Shown: positions 51,963-61,768, counted from the stretch's first letter. The stretch is DNA of 64,000 nucleotides from Sulfuritalea sp. (GCA_016716965.1 JADJUP010000027.1:1-64000); one strand, 5' to 3'. Translations and numbers: made by a program. The notes: generated by a model from the sequence alone, not told the origin.

Positions 51963-53390
51963 TCAGCAATTGCGGGTGATGATGGCTTTCACCTGATCCA
52001 CCGCGGCGTCTACCACCTCGACGCGCTGCGGCAGGTTTTCGATCCCCTCCAGTTCCTTCGGCCGCACCGGTTCGCGGCCCAGCGCCTCGAGTATCGTTTC
52101 GGTGAACTTGACCGGCTGCGCGGTCTCCAGAACGATCATGGGCAGCCCGGGTTCGCGATGCTCGCGCGCAACCTTGACGGCGTCCGCAGTGTGCGTGTCG
52201 ATCATGACCTGATGCCGGTTCCAGACGTCGCGGATGGTCTCGATACGGTCCGTATGCAGGCTGCGACCGGAAACGATGCCGTAGTCCGGCAGGGCGGAAA
52301 AATACGGCGTACCCCGAAGATCGAAGGAGCCGCCGGCATCCACCGCGCGCCAAAGGTCGCGCACCTTTCCGGCATCGCGACCGACCAGGTCGAAGACGAA
52401 GCGCTCGAAATTGGATGCCTTGGAAATGTCCATCGACGGACTCGAGGTGACATGCGTTTCGGACGTCACGCGCGGCCGATAGACACCGGTGCGGAAGAAC
52501 TCGTCGAGCACGTCGTTTTCATTGGTTGCCAGCACCAACCGGGCGATCGGCAGACCCATCATGCGTGCAATATGGCCGGCGCAGATGTTGCCGAAGTTGC
52601 CGGAGGGCACGGCAAACGCAACTTCCTCGGCGTTCGACGCGGTGGCGGCGAAATAGCCCTTGAAGTAATACACCACCTGGGCCATCACGCGCGCCCAGTT
52701 GATCGAGTTGACCGCACCGATACGGTAGCGCGCCTTGAAATCGGCATCGTTCGACACCGCCTTGACGATGTCCTGGGCGTCGTCGAACATGCCGCGCACG
52801 GCGATGTTGAAAATATTCGGATCCTGCAGTGAAAACATCTGCGCGCGCTGGAAGGCGCTCATCTTGCCCTCCGGAGACAGCATGAACACCTTGACGCGAT
52901 GCTTGCCGCGCATCGCGTATTCGGCGGCCGAACCAGTGTCGCCCGAGGTGGCACCGAGGATGTTGATGGTCTCGCCGCGCTTTTCCAGGACGTACTCGAA
53001 CAAGTGGCCGAGCAACTGCATTGCCATGTCCTTGAATGCCAGGGTCGGCCCGTTGGATAGCTCCAGCAGATGGAATCCGGGTTCCAGAGTGGTCAACGGC
53101 GTGATGTCGCCGGCGTCGCGACCCGACCGGCAGTGGCGATAGACATTTGACGAATAGGTGCGATCGGCGAGCATCTTGAGATCGCAGGACGGGATGTCGT
53201 CCACGAACTTCTGCAGGATCTTCAGTGCCAGCGCATGGTAGGGCAGGCCGCGCCATTCGGCGAGTTCGGCCGCGCTGACCTGCGGATAGATGCCGGGCAG
53301 GTAGAGCCCGCCGTCCGGCGCCAGGCCGCCCAGCAGGATGTCGCAGAAGCTTTGTGCCGGCGCCTCGCCGCGAGTGGAGATGTACTTCAT
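51963..53390 (-). CDS. thrC: threonine synthase
   Basis: ThrC converts O-phosphohomoserine to threonine with PLP. The 475-residue protein begins MKYISTRGEAP and has LSNGPTLAFKDMAMQLLG, whose lysine binds PLP, ATSGDTGSAAEYAM (phosphate cup) and VPSGNFGNICAGHIA. The length fits the long threonine synthase class. It follows hom with one base between, as the last gene of alaA-hom-thrC. Confidence 0.96.
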   Translation of the reverse strand: MKYISTRGEAPAQSFCDILLGGLAPDGGLYLPGIYPQVSAAELAEWRGLPYHALALKILQKFVDDIPSCDLKMLADRTYSSNVYRHCRSGRDAGDITPLTTLEPGFHLLELSNGPTLAFKDMAMQLLGHLFEYVLEKRGETINILGATSGDTGSAAEYAMRGKHRVKVFMLSPEGKMSAFQRAQMFSLQDPNIFNIAVRGMFDDAQDIVKAVSNDADFKARYRIGAVNSINWARVMAQVVYYFKGYFAATASNAEEVAFAVPSGNFGNICAGHIARMMGLPIARLVLATNENDVLDEFFRTGVYRPRVTSETHVTSSPSMDISKASNFERFVFDLVGRDAGKVRDLWRAVDAGGSFDLRGTPYFSALPDYGIVSGRSLHTDRIETIRDVWNRHQVMIDTHTADAVKVAREHREPGLPMIVLETAQPVKFTETILEALGREPVRPKELEGIENLPQRVEVVDAAVDQVKAIITRNC

Positions 53391-53391
53391 C

Positions 53392-54726
53392 TCAACCCAG
53401 CTCTTCCATGCGCAGCCGGATCACCTTCTTCTTGACCACAGGCAACGCTTCGATCTTCGCAATTGCCGCGTCAACATTCCTTTCGAGCGTGACGTGGGTC
53501 AGCATGATGATGTCGGTCTGCGATTCGCCCTCGCCGGGCTCGCGCTGGATCATGGCGTCGATCGAGATCTGCTGGTCGGCGAGGATGCGCGTGATGTCGG
53601 CCAGGACTCCCGGCTTGTCCTCGACGCGCAGGCGCAGGTAGTAGCTGGTTTCCACCGCGGACAGCGGCAGGATCGGCGTGTCCTCCATGGCGTCGGGCTG
53701 GAAGGCCAGGTGCGGCACGCGGTGTTCGGGGTCGGCGGTATGCATGCGGGTGACATCGACCAGGTCGGCGATCACCGCCGAGGCGGTCGGCTCGGCGCCG
53801 GCGCCCTTGCCGTAGTACAGCGTGGCGCCGACGGCGTCGCCCTGCACCAGCACCGCGTTCATGGCGCCCTCGACGTTGGCGATCAGGCGCTTGGCCGGGA
53901 TCAGGGTCGGATGCACGCGCAGTTCGACGCCTTCCGCGCGGCGGCGCGTGATGCCGAGCAGCTTGATGCGGTAGCCGAGTTGCTCGGCGTACTTGATGTC
54001 GTCGGCGTCGAGCTTGCTGATGCCCTCGACGTGCGCCTTGTCGAACTGCATCGGGATGCCGAAGGCCAGCGCCGAGAGGATGGTGATCTTGTGCGCGGCG
54101 TCGACGCCCTCGATGTCGAAGGTCGGATCGGCTTCGGCATAGCCCAGGCGCTGCGCCTCCTTGAGCACCACGTCGAAGGGCAGGCCCTTGTCGCGCATTT
54201 CGGAGAGGATGAAGTTGGTAGTGCCATTGATGATGCCGGCGATCCACTGGATGCGGTTGGCGGTCAAGCCTTCGCGCAACGCCTTGATGATCGGGATGCC
54301 GCCCGCCACTGCCGCCTCGAAGGCCACCATGACGCCCTGCTTGCTCGCCGCGGCGAAGATTTCATTGCCGTGCACCGCAAGCAGCGCCTTGTTCGCCGTC
54401 ACCACGTGCTTGCCGTTGGCGATGGCTTTCAGCACCAGTTCCCTGGCAATGCCGTAGCCGCCGATCAGTTCGATGACGATGTCGATCTCGGGATCGGTCA
54501 CCACCGAGAAGGCGTCGTCGGTCACCTGCGCCCGGCCGGCGGTTACCTGCCGCGCCAGTTCGAGGTTCTTGTCGGCAACCTTGGTGATGCGGATCGGACG
54601 CCCCGCGCGGCGCGTGATCTCGGCCTCGTTGCGCGCCAGTACGTTGAACGTGCCGCCACCGACGGTGCCGATGCCGAGCAGGCCGACGTTGATGGGTTTG
54701 ACAGGTTCGGAGGACTTAGTTGCCAT
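53392..54726 (-). CDS. hom: homoserine dehydrogenase
   Basis: Hom reduces aspartate semialdehyde to homoserine. The 444-residue protein has the cofactor motif GLLGIGTVGGG, the catalytic/substrate block GIINGTTNFILSEM and EAQRLGYAEADPTFDIEGVD. A C-terminal ACT domain (about 365-440, DKPGVLADITRILADQQISI) suggests threonine feedback. The first ATG is at 54726, overlapping the alaA stop by 11 nt; a TTG at 54747 is possible. No strong ribosome site is seen, so coupling to alaA is likely. Confidence 0.95.
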   Translation of the reverse strand: MATKSSEPVKPINVGLLGIGTVGGGTFNVLARNEAEITRRAGRPIRITKVADKNLELARQVTAGRAQVTDDAFSVVTDPEIDIVIELIGGYGIARELVLKAIANGKHVVTANKALLAVHGNEIFAAASKQGVMVAFEAAVAGGIPIIKALREGLTANRIQWIAGIINGTTNFILSEMRDKGLPFDVVLKEAQRLGYAEADPTFDIEGVDAAHKITILSALAFGIPMQFDKAHVEGISKLDADDIKYAEQLGYRIKLLGITRRRAEGVELRVHPTLIPAKRLIANVEGAMNAVLVQGDAVGATLYYGKGAGAEPTASAVIADLVDVTRMHTADPEHRVPHLAFQPDAMEDTPILPLSAVETSYYLRLRVEDKPGVLADITRILADQQISIDAMIQREPGEGESQTDIIMLTHVTLERNVDAAIAKIEALPVVKKKVIRLRMEELG

Positions 54727-55942
54727 GGCGTTTGCGATAGGAGTCAAGAAAGCGCGCGATGCGGCCGATGGCCTCGCGCAGGTCGTCTTCGTGCGGCAGG
54801 AAGACCAGGCGGAAATGGTCGGGATGGGGCCAGTTGAAGCCGGTGCCCTGCACCAGCAGCACCTTCTCCGCGGTCAGCAGTTCGCCGATGAACACCTGGT
54901 CGTCGCTGATCGGATACATCTTCGGATCCAGGCGCGGAAACATGTAAAGCGTGGCCTTCGGCTTGACGCAGGTGACTCCCGGGATGGCCGTGATCAGTTC
55001 ATGGGCGACGTCGCGCTGGCGGCACATGCGCCCGCCCGGCGCGACCAGGTCGTCGATGCTCTGGTAGCCGCCCAGCGCGGTCTGGATGCCCCATTGGCCC
55101 GGTACGTTGGCGCACAGGCGCATCGAGGCCAGCATGTCGAGGCCGTCGATGTAGTCGCGCGCATGCTTCTTCTCGCCGGAGACGATCATCCAGCCGGAAC
55201 GGTAGCCGCAAGAGCGGTAGTTCTTCGACAGGCCATTGAAGGTAATGGTCAGCACGTCCTCCGAAAGGGCGCCGATCGAGGTGTGGCTGGCGCCGTCGTA
55301 AAGCACCTTGTCATAGACCTCGTCGGCGTAGATGATCAGGTCGTTCTGCCGGGCGATCTCGATGATGTCCTTGAGGACCTCGTCGGGGTAGAGGGCGCCC
55401 GTCGGATTGTTCGGATTGATGATCACGATGGCGCGCGTGCGCGGCGTGATCTTGGCGCGGATGTCGGCCAGGTCGGGCAGCCAGCCGGCGCCTTCGTCGC
55501 ACAGGTAGTGGCGCGGCGTGCCCCCGGACAGGCTGACGGCAGCGGTCCACAGCGGATAGTCGGGCGCCGGGACAAGGACCTCGTCGCCGCTGTCGAGCAG
55601 CGCGTTCATCGCCATCACGATCAGCTCCGACACGCCGTTGCCGATGTAGATGTCCTCGATGCCGACGCCCTTGATGTGCTTCTGCTGGCTGTAGTGCATC
55701 ACCGCCTTGCGCGCAGAAAAAATGCCCTTCGAATCGACGTAACCGGCCGCACCCGGCAGGTTGCGGATCATGTCCTGCTGGATTTCCTCCGGGGAATCGA
55801 AACCGAAGGCGGCGAGGTTGCCGATATTCAGCTTGATGATCTTGTGGCCTTCCTCTTCCATCTGCCGCGCGCGGGCCAGCACGGGGCCACGTATGTCGTA
55901 GCAGACGTTGTTGAGCTTGGCGGATTTGTTTACAGGCTGCAT
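54716..55942 (-). CDS. alaA: alanine transaminase, AlaA type (class I/II PLP aminotransferase)
   Basis: AlaA transfers amino groups between alanine/pyruvate and glutamate. The 408-residue product closely follows E. coli AlaA (YfbQ): KLNNVCYDIRGPVL, IYIGNGVSELIVMAMNALL, VPAPDYPLWTAAVSLSGG, INPNNPTGALY and the PLP lysine K240 in FNGLSKNYRSCGYR. AAAGGAC precedes the ATG at 55942; upstream in-frame sequence is non-coding. It heads the threonine operon, linking alanine/pyruvate transamination with homoserine and threonine synthesis. Confidence 0.92.
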   Translation of the reverse strand: MQPVNKSAKLNNVCYDIRGPVLARARQMEEEGHKIIKLNIGNLAAFGFDSPEEIQQDMIRNLPGAAGYVDSKGIFSARKAVMHYSQQKHIKGVGIEDIYIGNGVSELIVMAMNALLDSGDEVLVPAPDYPLWTAAVSLSGGTPRHYLCDEGAGWLPDLADIRAKITPRTRAIVIINPNNPTGALYPDEVLKDIIEIARQNDLIIYADEVYDKVLYDGASHTSIGALSEDVLTITFNGLSKNYRSCGYRSGWMIVSGEKKHARDYIDGLDMLASMRLCANVPGQWGIQTALGGYQSIDDLVAPGGRMCRQRDVAHELITAIPGVTCVKPKATLYMFPRLDPKMYPISDDQVFIGELLTAEKVLLVQGTGFNWPHPDHFRLVFLPHEDDLREAIGRIARFLDSYRKRHGN

Positions 55943-56195
55943 CGGCAACCGTCCTTTCGATTGGAGCACCGGGCGCGGGGCACGCCATTGGCGGAGAGAC
56001 AAAGCATCGCCTTGCGGGCGTGGCGCAAAAACCGGGAACCCCGATCATGACGCGACACGCTCGCGTCGGCGAACGTTAAGCGGGAACTAAAAGGTATAAT
56101 GTTACCGAAGCCATTGCTGCACCGCAAATCCTGATTTGATGCGGCTTCCAGCCGGTCTTGCCCCACCCCGCCCCAGGTCGATATCGCCGCCCCGC

Positions 56196-56576
56196 ATGAA
56201 GCTGCATTCCACTGTCACCCCCGGTCTGCTTGCGATCACCGCCTATGACGCAAGCCACATTGCCGTGAATGGCCGGCCCCTGAAACGCAGCTTCCTCCTT
56301 ACCCCGCGGCGCCTGATCGAAGACTGGCCGCCGGAGACCTTCGAATCCATGACCGCCGCCGACATGGACGCGATCGCCGCCCTGGAATGCCCCATCGTGC
56401 TGCTCGGCACCGGATTGCGCCAGCGCTTTCCCTCCCCCGAACTTCTGCGTCCGCTGATCGAACGACGCATCGGTGTCGAGGTGATGGACAGCCACGCCGC
56501 CTGCCGCACCTACAACATCCTGATGGCCGAGGGCCGCGACGTCGCCGCCGCACTGATCGTCGAATGCGCGCCCTAG
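56196..56576 (+). CDS. Mth938-like domain protein (DUF498)
   Basis: This 126-residue protein has the Mth938/AAMDC fold signatures: AYDASHIAVNGRPLKRSFLL, PIVLLGTGLRQRFP and GVEVMDSHAACRTYNILMAE, ending GRDVAAALI. Its biochemical role is not established in bacteria. A TATAAT at 56095-56100 with no good -35 may mark its promoter. The gene overlaps the arnT start by 13 nt, so it is the leader gene of the arn operon. Confidence 0.85.
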   Translation: MKLHSTVTPGLLAITAYDASHIAVNGRPLKRSFLLTPRRLIEDWPPETFESMTAADMDAIAALECPIVLLGTGLRQRFPSPELLRPLIERRIGVEVMDSHAACRTYNILMAEGRDVAAALIVECAP

Positions 56577-58225
56577 TTCAACCGCGCGACCAGCACCGCG
56601 GCACACTGCTGGCGCTGCTGCTGGCCTTCAGCCTGCTCTGGTTCGGCACGCTGGAGCAGCGACGCCTGATCAATCCCGACGAGGGCCGCTACGCCGAAAT
56701 TCCGCGGGAGATGGTGGCTAGTGGCGACTGGCTGACACCGCGCCTGAACGGCTTCAAATATTTCGAAAAGCCCGCGCTGCAATACTGGGCGACGGCTACT
56801 GCCTTCAGCGCCTTTGGCGAACACCACTGGACCGCCCGCCTCTGGCCGGCACTGACCGGTTTTCTCGGCGTGCTGTTCACCGCATTCGCCACCGCCCGAC
56901 TGTTCGGCCGACAAGCCGGCCTTATCGCCGGCGCCGTGCTCGGCGGCAGCCTGCTGTGGAACGTGATCGGGCATATCAATACGCTGGACATGGGAGTCAG
57001 TTTCTTCCTCGCCGCGGCGGTATTTGCGCTTTGCCTGGCACAACGCGACGATGCCAATCCGCGCGAAAGTCGGCGCTGGCAGGACGGTGCCTGGGTGCTG
57101 CTTGCGCTCGCCGTACTGTCCAAGGGACTCATCGGACTGGCGCTACCGGCGTTCGTCGTCGTCGCCTATGCAATTTGGCAACGCGACCCCGGCTTCATCC
57201 TGCGCATCCGCCCCGGGCGCGGCCTGGCGATCCTGCTTGCCATCACGGCGCCGTGGTTCGTCGCGGTATCGCTGGCCAATCCCGAGTTCGCCCATTTCTT
57301 TTTCATTCATGAGCATTTCGAGCGCTTCCTGACCAAGACCCACGGTCGCTACCAACCTCCCTGGTATTTCTTCCCGATATTGCTGGCGGGCATGCTGCCC
57401 TGGCTCGGCGTGCTGGCACAGGGACTGGTCGCCGGTGCCCGGCGCGAGCCGGGCCAGCACTTCCAGCCGCGTCGCTTCCTTTTCCTGTGGGCAGTGCTGG
57501 TCTTCGTCTTTTTCTCGGCTTCCGGTTCCAAACTCTCCTCTTACATCCTGCCGATCTTTCCTGCCCTGGCGGCGCTGATCGGCCACTACCTGATGGAAGG
57601 AAAGGCCAACCGCCGCATCACCAAGCTCACCCTCCCCGCCGCGCTGATCGGTGGGGTTTCCCTGCTGCTGGTGCCTTTCGTCACGCGCTTCGCCAGCGCG
57701 AAGGTACCCGTTGCGCTGTTCGAGGCCTACCAGCCCTGGCTGTATGCGGGTGCCGCCGCCCTCTGCCTGGCCGGTCTGGCGGCATTCCGGCTGGGGCGGC
57801 AGGGACGCAGCGTGGCTGCTGTGTTCGTCCTGGCGTTCGGCGGCTTCATATTCGGTCAGGGCATCCTGCTAGGCCACGACAAGCTCGCCGTGGCCAACTC
57901 GGCACACGACGTTGCCGCCAGCATTAGTCCCCAGCTTGCGCCGGAAACGCCCTTCTTCAGCGTCGATACCTACGACCAGAGCCTGCAGTTCTACCTGAAG
58001 CGCACCACGACCATGGTGGCCTACCGCGACGAACTTGCGTTCGGGATCTCGCGCGAACCCGAAAAGTTCATTGCCGACCTTGCCGAATTCGAGCGCACCT
58101 GGCTGGCCACTCCGGCTGCCTGGGCGCTGATGTCGCCGGCCACCTGGCAGGAAATGCAGCGTAAAGGATTGCCGATGACCGAAGTCCTGCGCGACACGCG
58201 CCGCGTGATAGTGAGAAAGCCATGA
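56564..58225 (+). CDS. arnT: lipid A 4-amino-4-deoxy-L-arabinose transferase-like GT83/GT39 glycosyltransferase
   Basis: ArnT moves L-Ara4N from undecaprenyl phosphate to lipid A at the periplasmic face. The 553-residue membrane protein has the PMT-type loop NPDEGRYAEIPREMV just after the first TM helix, FEKPALQYW, and about eleven further TM helices, then a soluble C-terminal domain. The ATG at 56564 lies inside the end of the Mth938 gene; an in-frame extension upstream is a shadow. The full arn set follows on the same strand, supporting the ArnT call. Confidence 0.9.
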   Translation: MRALVQPRDQHRGTLLALLLAFSLLWFGTLEQRRLINPDEGRYAEIPREMVASGDWLTPRLNGFKYFEKPALQYWATATAFSAFGEHHWTARLWPALTGFLGVLFTAFATARLFGRQAGLIAGAVLGGSLLWNVIGHINTLDMGVSFFLAAAVFALCLAQRDDANPRESRRWQDGAWVLLALAVLSKGLIGLALPAFVVVAYAIWQRDPGFILRIRPGRGLAILLAITAPWFVAVSLANPEFAHFFFIHEHFERFLTKTHGRYQPPWYFFPILLAGMLPWLGVLAQGLVAGARREPGQHFQPRRFLFLWAVLVFVFFSASGSKLSSYILPIFPALAALIGHYLMEGKANRRITKLTLPAALIGGVSLLLVPFVTRFASAKVPVALFEAYQPWLYAGAAALCLAGLAAFRLGRQGRSVAAVFVLAFGGFIFGQGILLGHDKLAVANSAHDVAASISPQLAPETPFFSVDTYDQSLQFYLKRTTTMVAYRDELAFGISREPEKFIADLAEFERTWLATPAAWALMSPATWQEMQRKGLPMTEVLRDTRRVIVRKP

Positions 58226-58593
58226 ACGCCACCAGTTTCTCCCTGATCCTCGCCGGGGTGCTGCTCAACGCCGCCGCGCAGTTGCTGCTCAAGGCCGGCA
58301 CCAATGCGGTCGGCCATTTCGAGTTCCATGCCGACAACATCCTGCCGGTCGGCCTCAGGCTGGCCTTCCAACCCTACATCATGACCGGCATGGCCTGCTA
58401 CGCGGTAAGCCTGGTGGTCTGGATCATGGCGCTGTCGCGGGTGCCGGTGTCGATCGCCTACCCGATGCTGTCCATCGGTTACGTGATCAATGCCTTCATC
58501 GCCTGGCAGTGGTTCGGCGAAGCGCTCGCCGCGCAGAAGCTGCTGGGCATCGGCTTCATCGTGGTCGGCGTGGTCTTGGTGGCGCGCTCGTGA
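58222..58593 (+). CDS. EamA/SMR-type small transporter, ArnE/ArnF-like flippase candidate
   Basis: The 123-residue protein has four TM helices (about 5-25, 45-70, 72-92, 100-121) and the GVLLNAAAQLLLKAGT and ALSRVPVSIAYPMLSIGYV motifs of the SMR/EamA group. In enterobacteria ArnE and ArnF flip undecaprenyl-phosphate-L-Ara4N as a heterodimer; here only one such gene is present, so a homodimer is likely. It overlaps arnT (ATGA) and arnB (GTGA). Confidence 0.85.
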   Translation: MNATSFSLILAGVLLNAAAQLLLKAGTNAVGHFEFHADNILPVGLRLAFQPYIMTGMACYAVSLVVWIMALSRVPVSIAYPMLSIGYVINAFIAWQWFGEALAAQKLLGIGFIVVGVVLVARS

Positions 58594-59720
58594 GCCAGGG
58601 CTTCCTGCCGTTTACTCGGCCCTCGATCGACGAGGAAACCATCGCCGACGTCGCCGCCGTGCTGCGTTCCGGCTGGATCACCAGCGGGCCCAAGGTGCAG
58701 GCCTTCGAGACGGCGCTGTCCGCCCACTGCGGTGGCCGCCCGGTGCGCGCCTTCAGTTCCGGCACGGCAACCCTCGAAGTGGCGATGCGCCTGGCAAAAG
58801 TCGGCGCCGGCGACACGGTGATCACCACGCCCCTGACCTGGGTCGCCACCGCCAACGTGATCCTCGAAGTCGGCGCGCGGCCCATCCTGGTCGACATCGA
58901 CCCCGTCACGCGCAACATCGACCTCGACCGCATCGAAGCGGCGATTGCGCCGGACACCAAAGCCATAATCCCCGTCGACCTGGCAGGCCTGCCGGTGGAT
59001 CGCGACCGGCTATACGCGATCGCTGAACGACGTCACCTGCGCGTGATCGAGGATGCCGCGCAATCCTTCGGCGCATCGTGGAACGGGCGACCCATCGGCA
59101 ACTCCTTCGGCGCCAATCGGGACTTCGTCTCCTTCAGCTTCCACGCCAACAAGAACCTGACCACCGGCGAGGGCGGCGCCCTGGTGCTGCCCGCCGATGT
59201 CGATGCCGGGCTGTGCGAGCGGTTGCGCCTGCAGGGCGTGCGTCGCTTTGCCGACGGCGGCATGGAAGTCGACGTTCTGGGCGGCAAGTCCAACATGACC
59301 GACATTGCGGCCGCCATCGGCCTTGGCCAACTCAAGCACCTGGCCGACTTCACCGCGCGCCGCCGCGACCTGGCCCGGCGCTACTTCGAATGCATCGACC
59401 GCGACCTTGGACTGGAACTGCCCGTGGCCGACTTCACCTGCTCGAACTGGCACATGTTCCAGGTGCTGCTCCCCGCCGGCACGGATCGAGGCCGCTTCAT
59501 CGCGCGTATGAAGGATCTGGGCATCGGCGTCGGCGTGCACTACCCGCCGCTGCACCTGTTCTCGCTTTACCGGGCGCTGGGCTTCAAGCCGGGCGACTTT
59601 CCCCATGCGGAACGGATCGGCGCCGCCATCGTTTCCCTGCCGCTGTTTCCCTCGATGCTGGACAGCGACGTCGAGCGCGTCTGCAGCGCGTTGGCCGCCA
59701 GCCTGCCGGAGTCCGCATGA
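58590..59720 (+). CDS. arnB: UDP-4-amino-4-deoxy-L-arabinose aminotransferase (DegT/DnrJ/EryC1 type)
   Basis: ArnB transaminates UDP-L-Ara4O to UDP-L-Ara4N. The 376-residue PLP enzyme has FSSGTATLEVAMRLAKVGAG, EDAAQSFGASW and the PLP lysine K188 in SFHANKNLTTGEGGAL. VGVHYPPLHLFSLYR is typical of the family. The start is GTG at 58590, overlapping the transporter stop (GTGA). Confidence 0.92.
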   Translation: MSQGFLPFTRPSIDEETIADVAAVLRSGWITSGPKVQAFETALSAHCGGRPVRAFSSGTATLEVAMRLAKVGAGDTVITTPLTWVATANVILEVGARPILVDIDPVTRNIDLDRIEAAIAPDTKAIIPVDLAGLPVDRDRLYAIAERRHLRVIEDAAQSFGASWNGRPIGNSFGANRDFVSFSFHANKNLTTGEGGALVLPADVDAGLCERLRLQGVRRFADGGMEVDVLGGKSNMTDIAAAIGLGQLKHLADFTARRRDLARRYFECIDRDLGLELPVADFTCSNWHMFQVLLPAGTDRGRFIARMKDLGIGVGVHYPPLHLFSLYRALGFKPGDFPHAERIGAAIVSLPLFPSMLDSDVERVCSALAASLPESA

Positions 59721-60655
59721 ACGTACCGAACCTGTCCATCGTCATTCCCATCTATAACGAGGAATCCGGCCTCGAAACACTATTCGCCCGCCTCTACCCG
59801 GCACTCGACGCGCTGGGCGAACCCTACGAGGTCGTCTTCGTCAACGACGGAAGCCGTGATCGCTCTGCAGCCATCCTGCGCCAGCAGTTCGAGGCCCGGC
59901 CCGATGTCACCCGCGTCATCCTGTTAGCCGCCAATGCCGGGCAGCACATGGCCATCATGGCCGGCTTCGAGCACTGCAGCGGCGAGATCGTCGTCACGCT
60001 CGATGCCGACCTGCAGAACCCACCCGAGGAAATCGGCAAGCTGGTGGCCAAGATGCGCGAAGGCCACGACTACGTCGGCAGCATCCGCCGCGAACGCCAG
60101 GACAGCCTGTTCCGTACCTGGGCCTCGCTGGCCATGAACCGCCTGCGCGAGAAGATCACCCGCATCAAGATCACCGACCAGGGCAACATGCTGCGCGCCT
60201 ACTCGCGCAATGTAGTGAATGCGATCAACAGTTGCAAGGAAGTCTCGACTTTCATCCCGGCGCTGGCCTATACCTTCGCCCGCAATCCGGCCGAAATCGT
60301 GGTCGAGCACGAGGAACGCGCCGCGGGCGAATCGAAATATTCGATCTACAGCCTGATCCGGCTCAACTTCGACCTGATGACGGGATTCTCGCTGGTTCCG
60401 CTGCAGTGGTTTTCCATGCTCGGCATCCTGGTCTCGCTCGGTTCGGCGGCGCTGTTCGTGCTGCTGATCGTGCGCCGCCTGATCATCGGCCCGGAAGCCG
60501 AGGGCCTGTTCACCCTGTTCGCCCTGATGTTCTTCCTGATCGGCCTGGCGCTATTCGGCATCGGCCTGCTCGGCGAGTACGTCGGTCGCGTCTACCAGCA
60601 GGTGCGCCACCGCCCGCGTTACCTGATCGAAGCCATCCTCGAGCGCAAGGAATGA
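59717..60655 (+). CDS. arnC: undecaprenyl-phosphate 4-deoxy-4-formamido-L-arabinose transferase
   Basis: ArnC attaches formylated L-Ara4N to undecaprenyl phosphate. The 312-residue GT2 enzyme has VIPIYNEESGLETLF, the metal-binding LDADLQNPPEEI, a KEVSTFIPALAYTFA block and two C-terminal TM helices (about 238-260 and 270-295). Its ATG overlaps the arnB stop. A low-complexity G/C tract separates it from the next arn gene. Confidence 0.93.
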   Translation: MNVPNLSIVIPIYNEESGLETLFARLYPALDALGEPYEVVFVNDGSRDRSAAILRQQFEARPDVTRVILLAANAGQHMAIMAGFEHCSGEIVVTLDADLQNPPEEIGKLVAKMREGHDYVGSIRRERQDSLFRTWASLAMNRLREKITRIKITDQGNMLRAYSRNVVNAINSCKEVSTFIPALAYTFARNPAEIVVEHEERAAGESKYSIYSLIRLNFDLMTGFSLVPLQWFSMLGILVSLGSAALFVLLIVRRLIIGPEAEGLFTLFALMFFLIGLALFGIGLLGEYVGRVYQQVRHRPRYLIEAILERKE

Positions 60656-60817
60656 GCGCCCCGCACGGCCGCCCGAAGGGGCGCCAGCCAAACAGGCGCA
60701 GCGGCGCCCCCCCCCGGGCGGGGGGGGGGCGGGGGGGGGCGGGGGGGGGCCGCCCCGGGCCGGCGGGGGCGGGCGGCCGGGCGCGGGCGGGGGGGGGGGT
60801 TGGGGGAGGGTTGTTCA
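60656..60817. repeat. G/C-rich low-complexity tract between arnC and arnA formyltransferase
   Basis: A hairpin GGGGCGCC-N17-GGCGCCCC (60678-60710) is followed from about 60711 to 60809 by runs of G with scattered C, including three runs of nine or more G. This interrupts an otherwise tightly overlapping operon. It may be a real GC-rich intergenic repeat whose bases were poorly called, or an assembly artefact. The last bases provide GGGAGGG before the next ATG. Confidence 0.6.
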
Positions 60818-61768
60818 ATGAGTCGCGCGATCGTCTTCGCCTACCATAACGTCGGCGTACGCTGCCTGTCGGTGCTGCTGGCGCATGGCGTCGATGTGGC
60901 TTGCGTGGTGACCCACACCGACAACCCCGCCGAGACCATCTGGTTCGACAGCGTCGCCGAACTCGCCGCGCGACACGGCATTCCGGTGATTACCCCGGAG
61001 GATCCCAACGCCGCGAACGTCGTCGCCGAACTCTCGGCCCTGCGACCCGAATTCCTGTTTTCCTTCTATTACCGGCTGATGCTGAAAGCGCCCTTGCTGG
61101 CGCTGCCGCCACAGGGTGCATGGAACATGCACGGCTCCTTGCTGCCCCGCTATCGGGGCCGGGTACCGGTGAACTGGGCGATCATCCACGGCGAGCGGGA
61201 AACCGGCGCCACCCTGCACCGCATGCTGGAAAAGCCCGACGCGGGCGAAATCGTCGCGCAGCAGGCGGTACCCATCCTGCCCGACGACACCGCGTTCGAC
61301 GTCTTCAACAAGGTCACGCTGGCCGCCGAACTGGCCCTCGACGGGGTTCTCCCCGACTTGCTGGCGGGTTGTGCGCAAGCCAGGCCACAGGATCTGGCCG
61401 CCGGCAGCTATTTCGGTGGACGCAGGGCCGAGGACGGCCGCATCCACTGGTCGCGGCCCGCCTCTGAGGTACATAACCTGATCCGCGCCGTGGCGCCACC
61501 CTATCCGGGCGCCTTCGCGGATACCACCCAAGGCCGCCTGAGGGTGCTGCGCAGCCTGCATCCGACGGGAAAAGCCGGCCCGTTCAGCGGTCACCCGACG
61601 CTGTTCGTCGATGACGACAAGCTGTATGCCGAATGCGGTGACGGGCAGGTTTTGCGTCTGCTCGCGGTAGAATTGCAGGGTTTGCCGCTGCTGTCGTCGC
61701 AGGCCACCCTCACCGCAGGCGACCAGCTCAACGCAATTTTTGGAACCCCGGCACTCCCCCTGACATGA
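60818..61768 (+). CDS. formyltransferase, ArnA N-terminal-domain type
   Basis: This enzyme N-formylates UDP-L-Ara4N using 10-formyl-tetrahydrofolate. The 316-residue protein matches the stand-alone formyltransferase half of ArnA: AYHNVGVRCLSVLL, FSFYYRLMLKAPLLALP, NMHGSLLPRYRGRVPVNW with the catalytic Asn/His, and the aspartate in LEKPDAGEIVAQ. In enterobacteria this domain is fused to the decarboxylase; here they are separate but overlapping genes (ATGA). The ATG at 60818 is preceded by GGGAGGG. Confidence 0.92.
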   Translation: MSRAIVFAYHNVGVRCLSVLLAHGVDVACVVTHTDNPAETIWFDSVAELAARHGIPVITPEDPNAANVVAELSALRPEFLFSFYYRLMLKAPLLALPPQGAWNMHGSLLPRYRGRVPVNWAIIHGERETGATLHRMLEKPDAGEIVAQQAVPILPDDTAFDVFNKVTLAAELALDGVLPDLLAGCAQARPQDLAAGSYFGGRRAEDGRIHWSRPASEVHNLIRAVAPPYPGAFADTTQGRLRVLRSLHPTGKAGPFSGHPTLFVDDDKLYAECGDGQVLRLLAVELQGLPLLSSQATLTAGDQLNAIFGTPALPLT

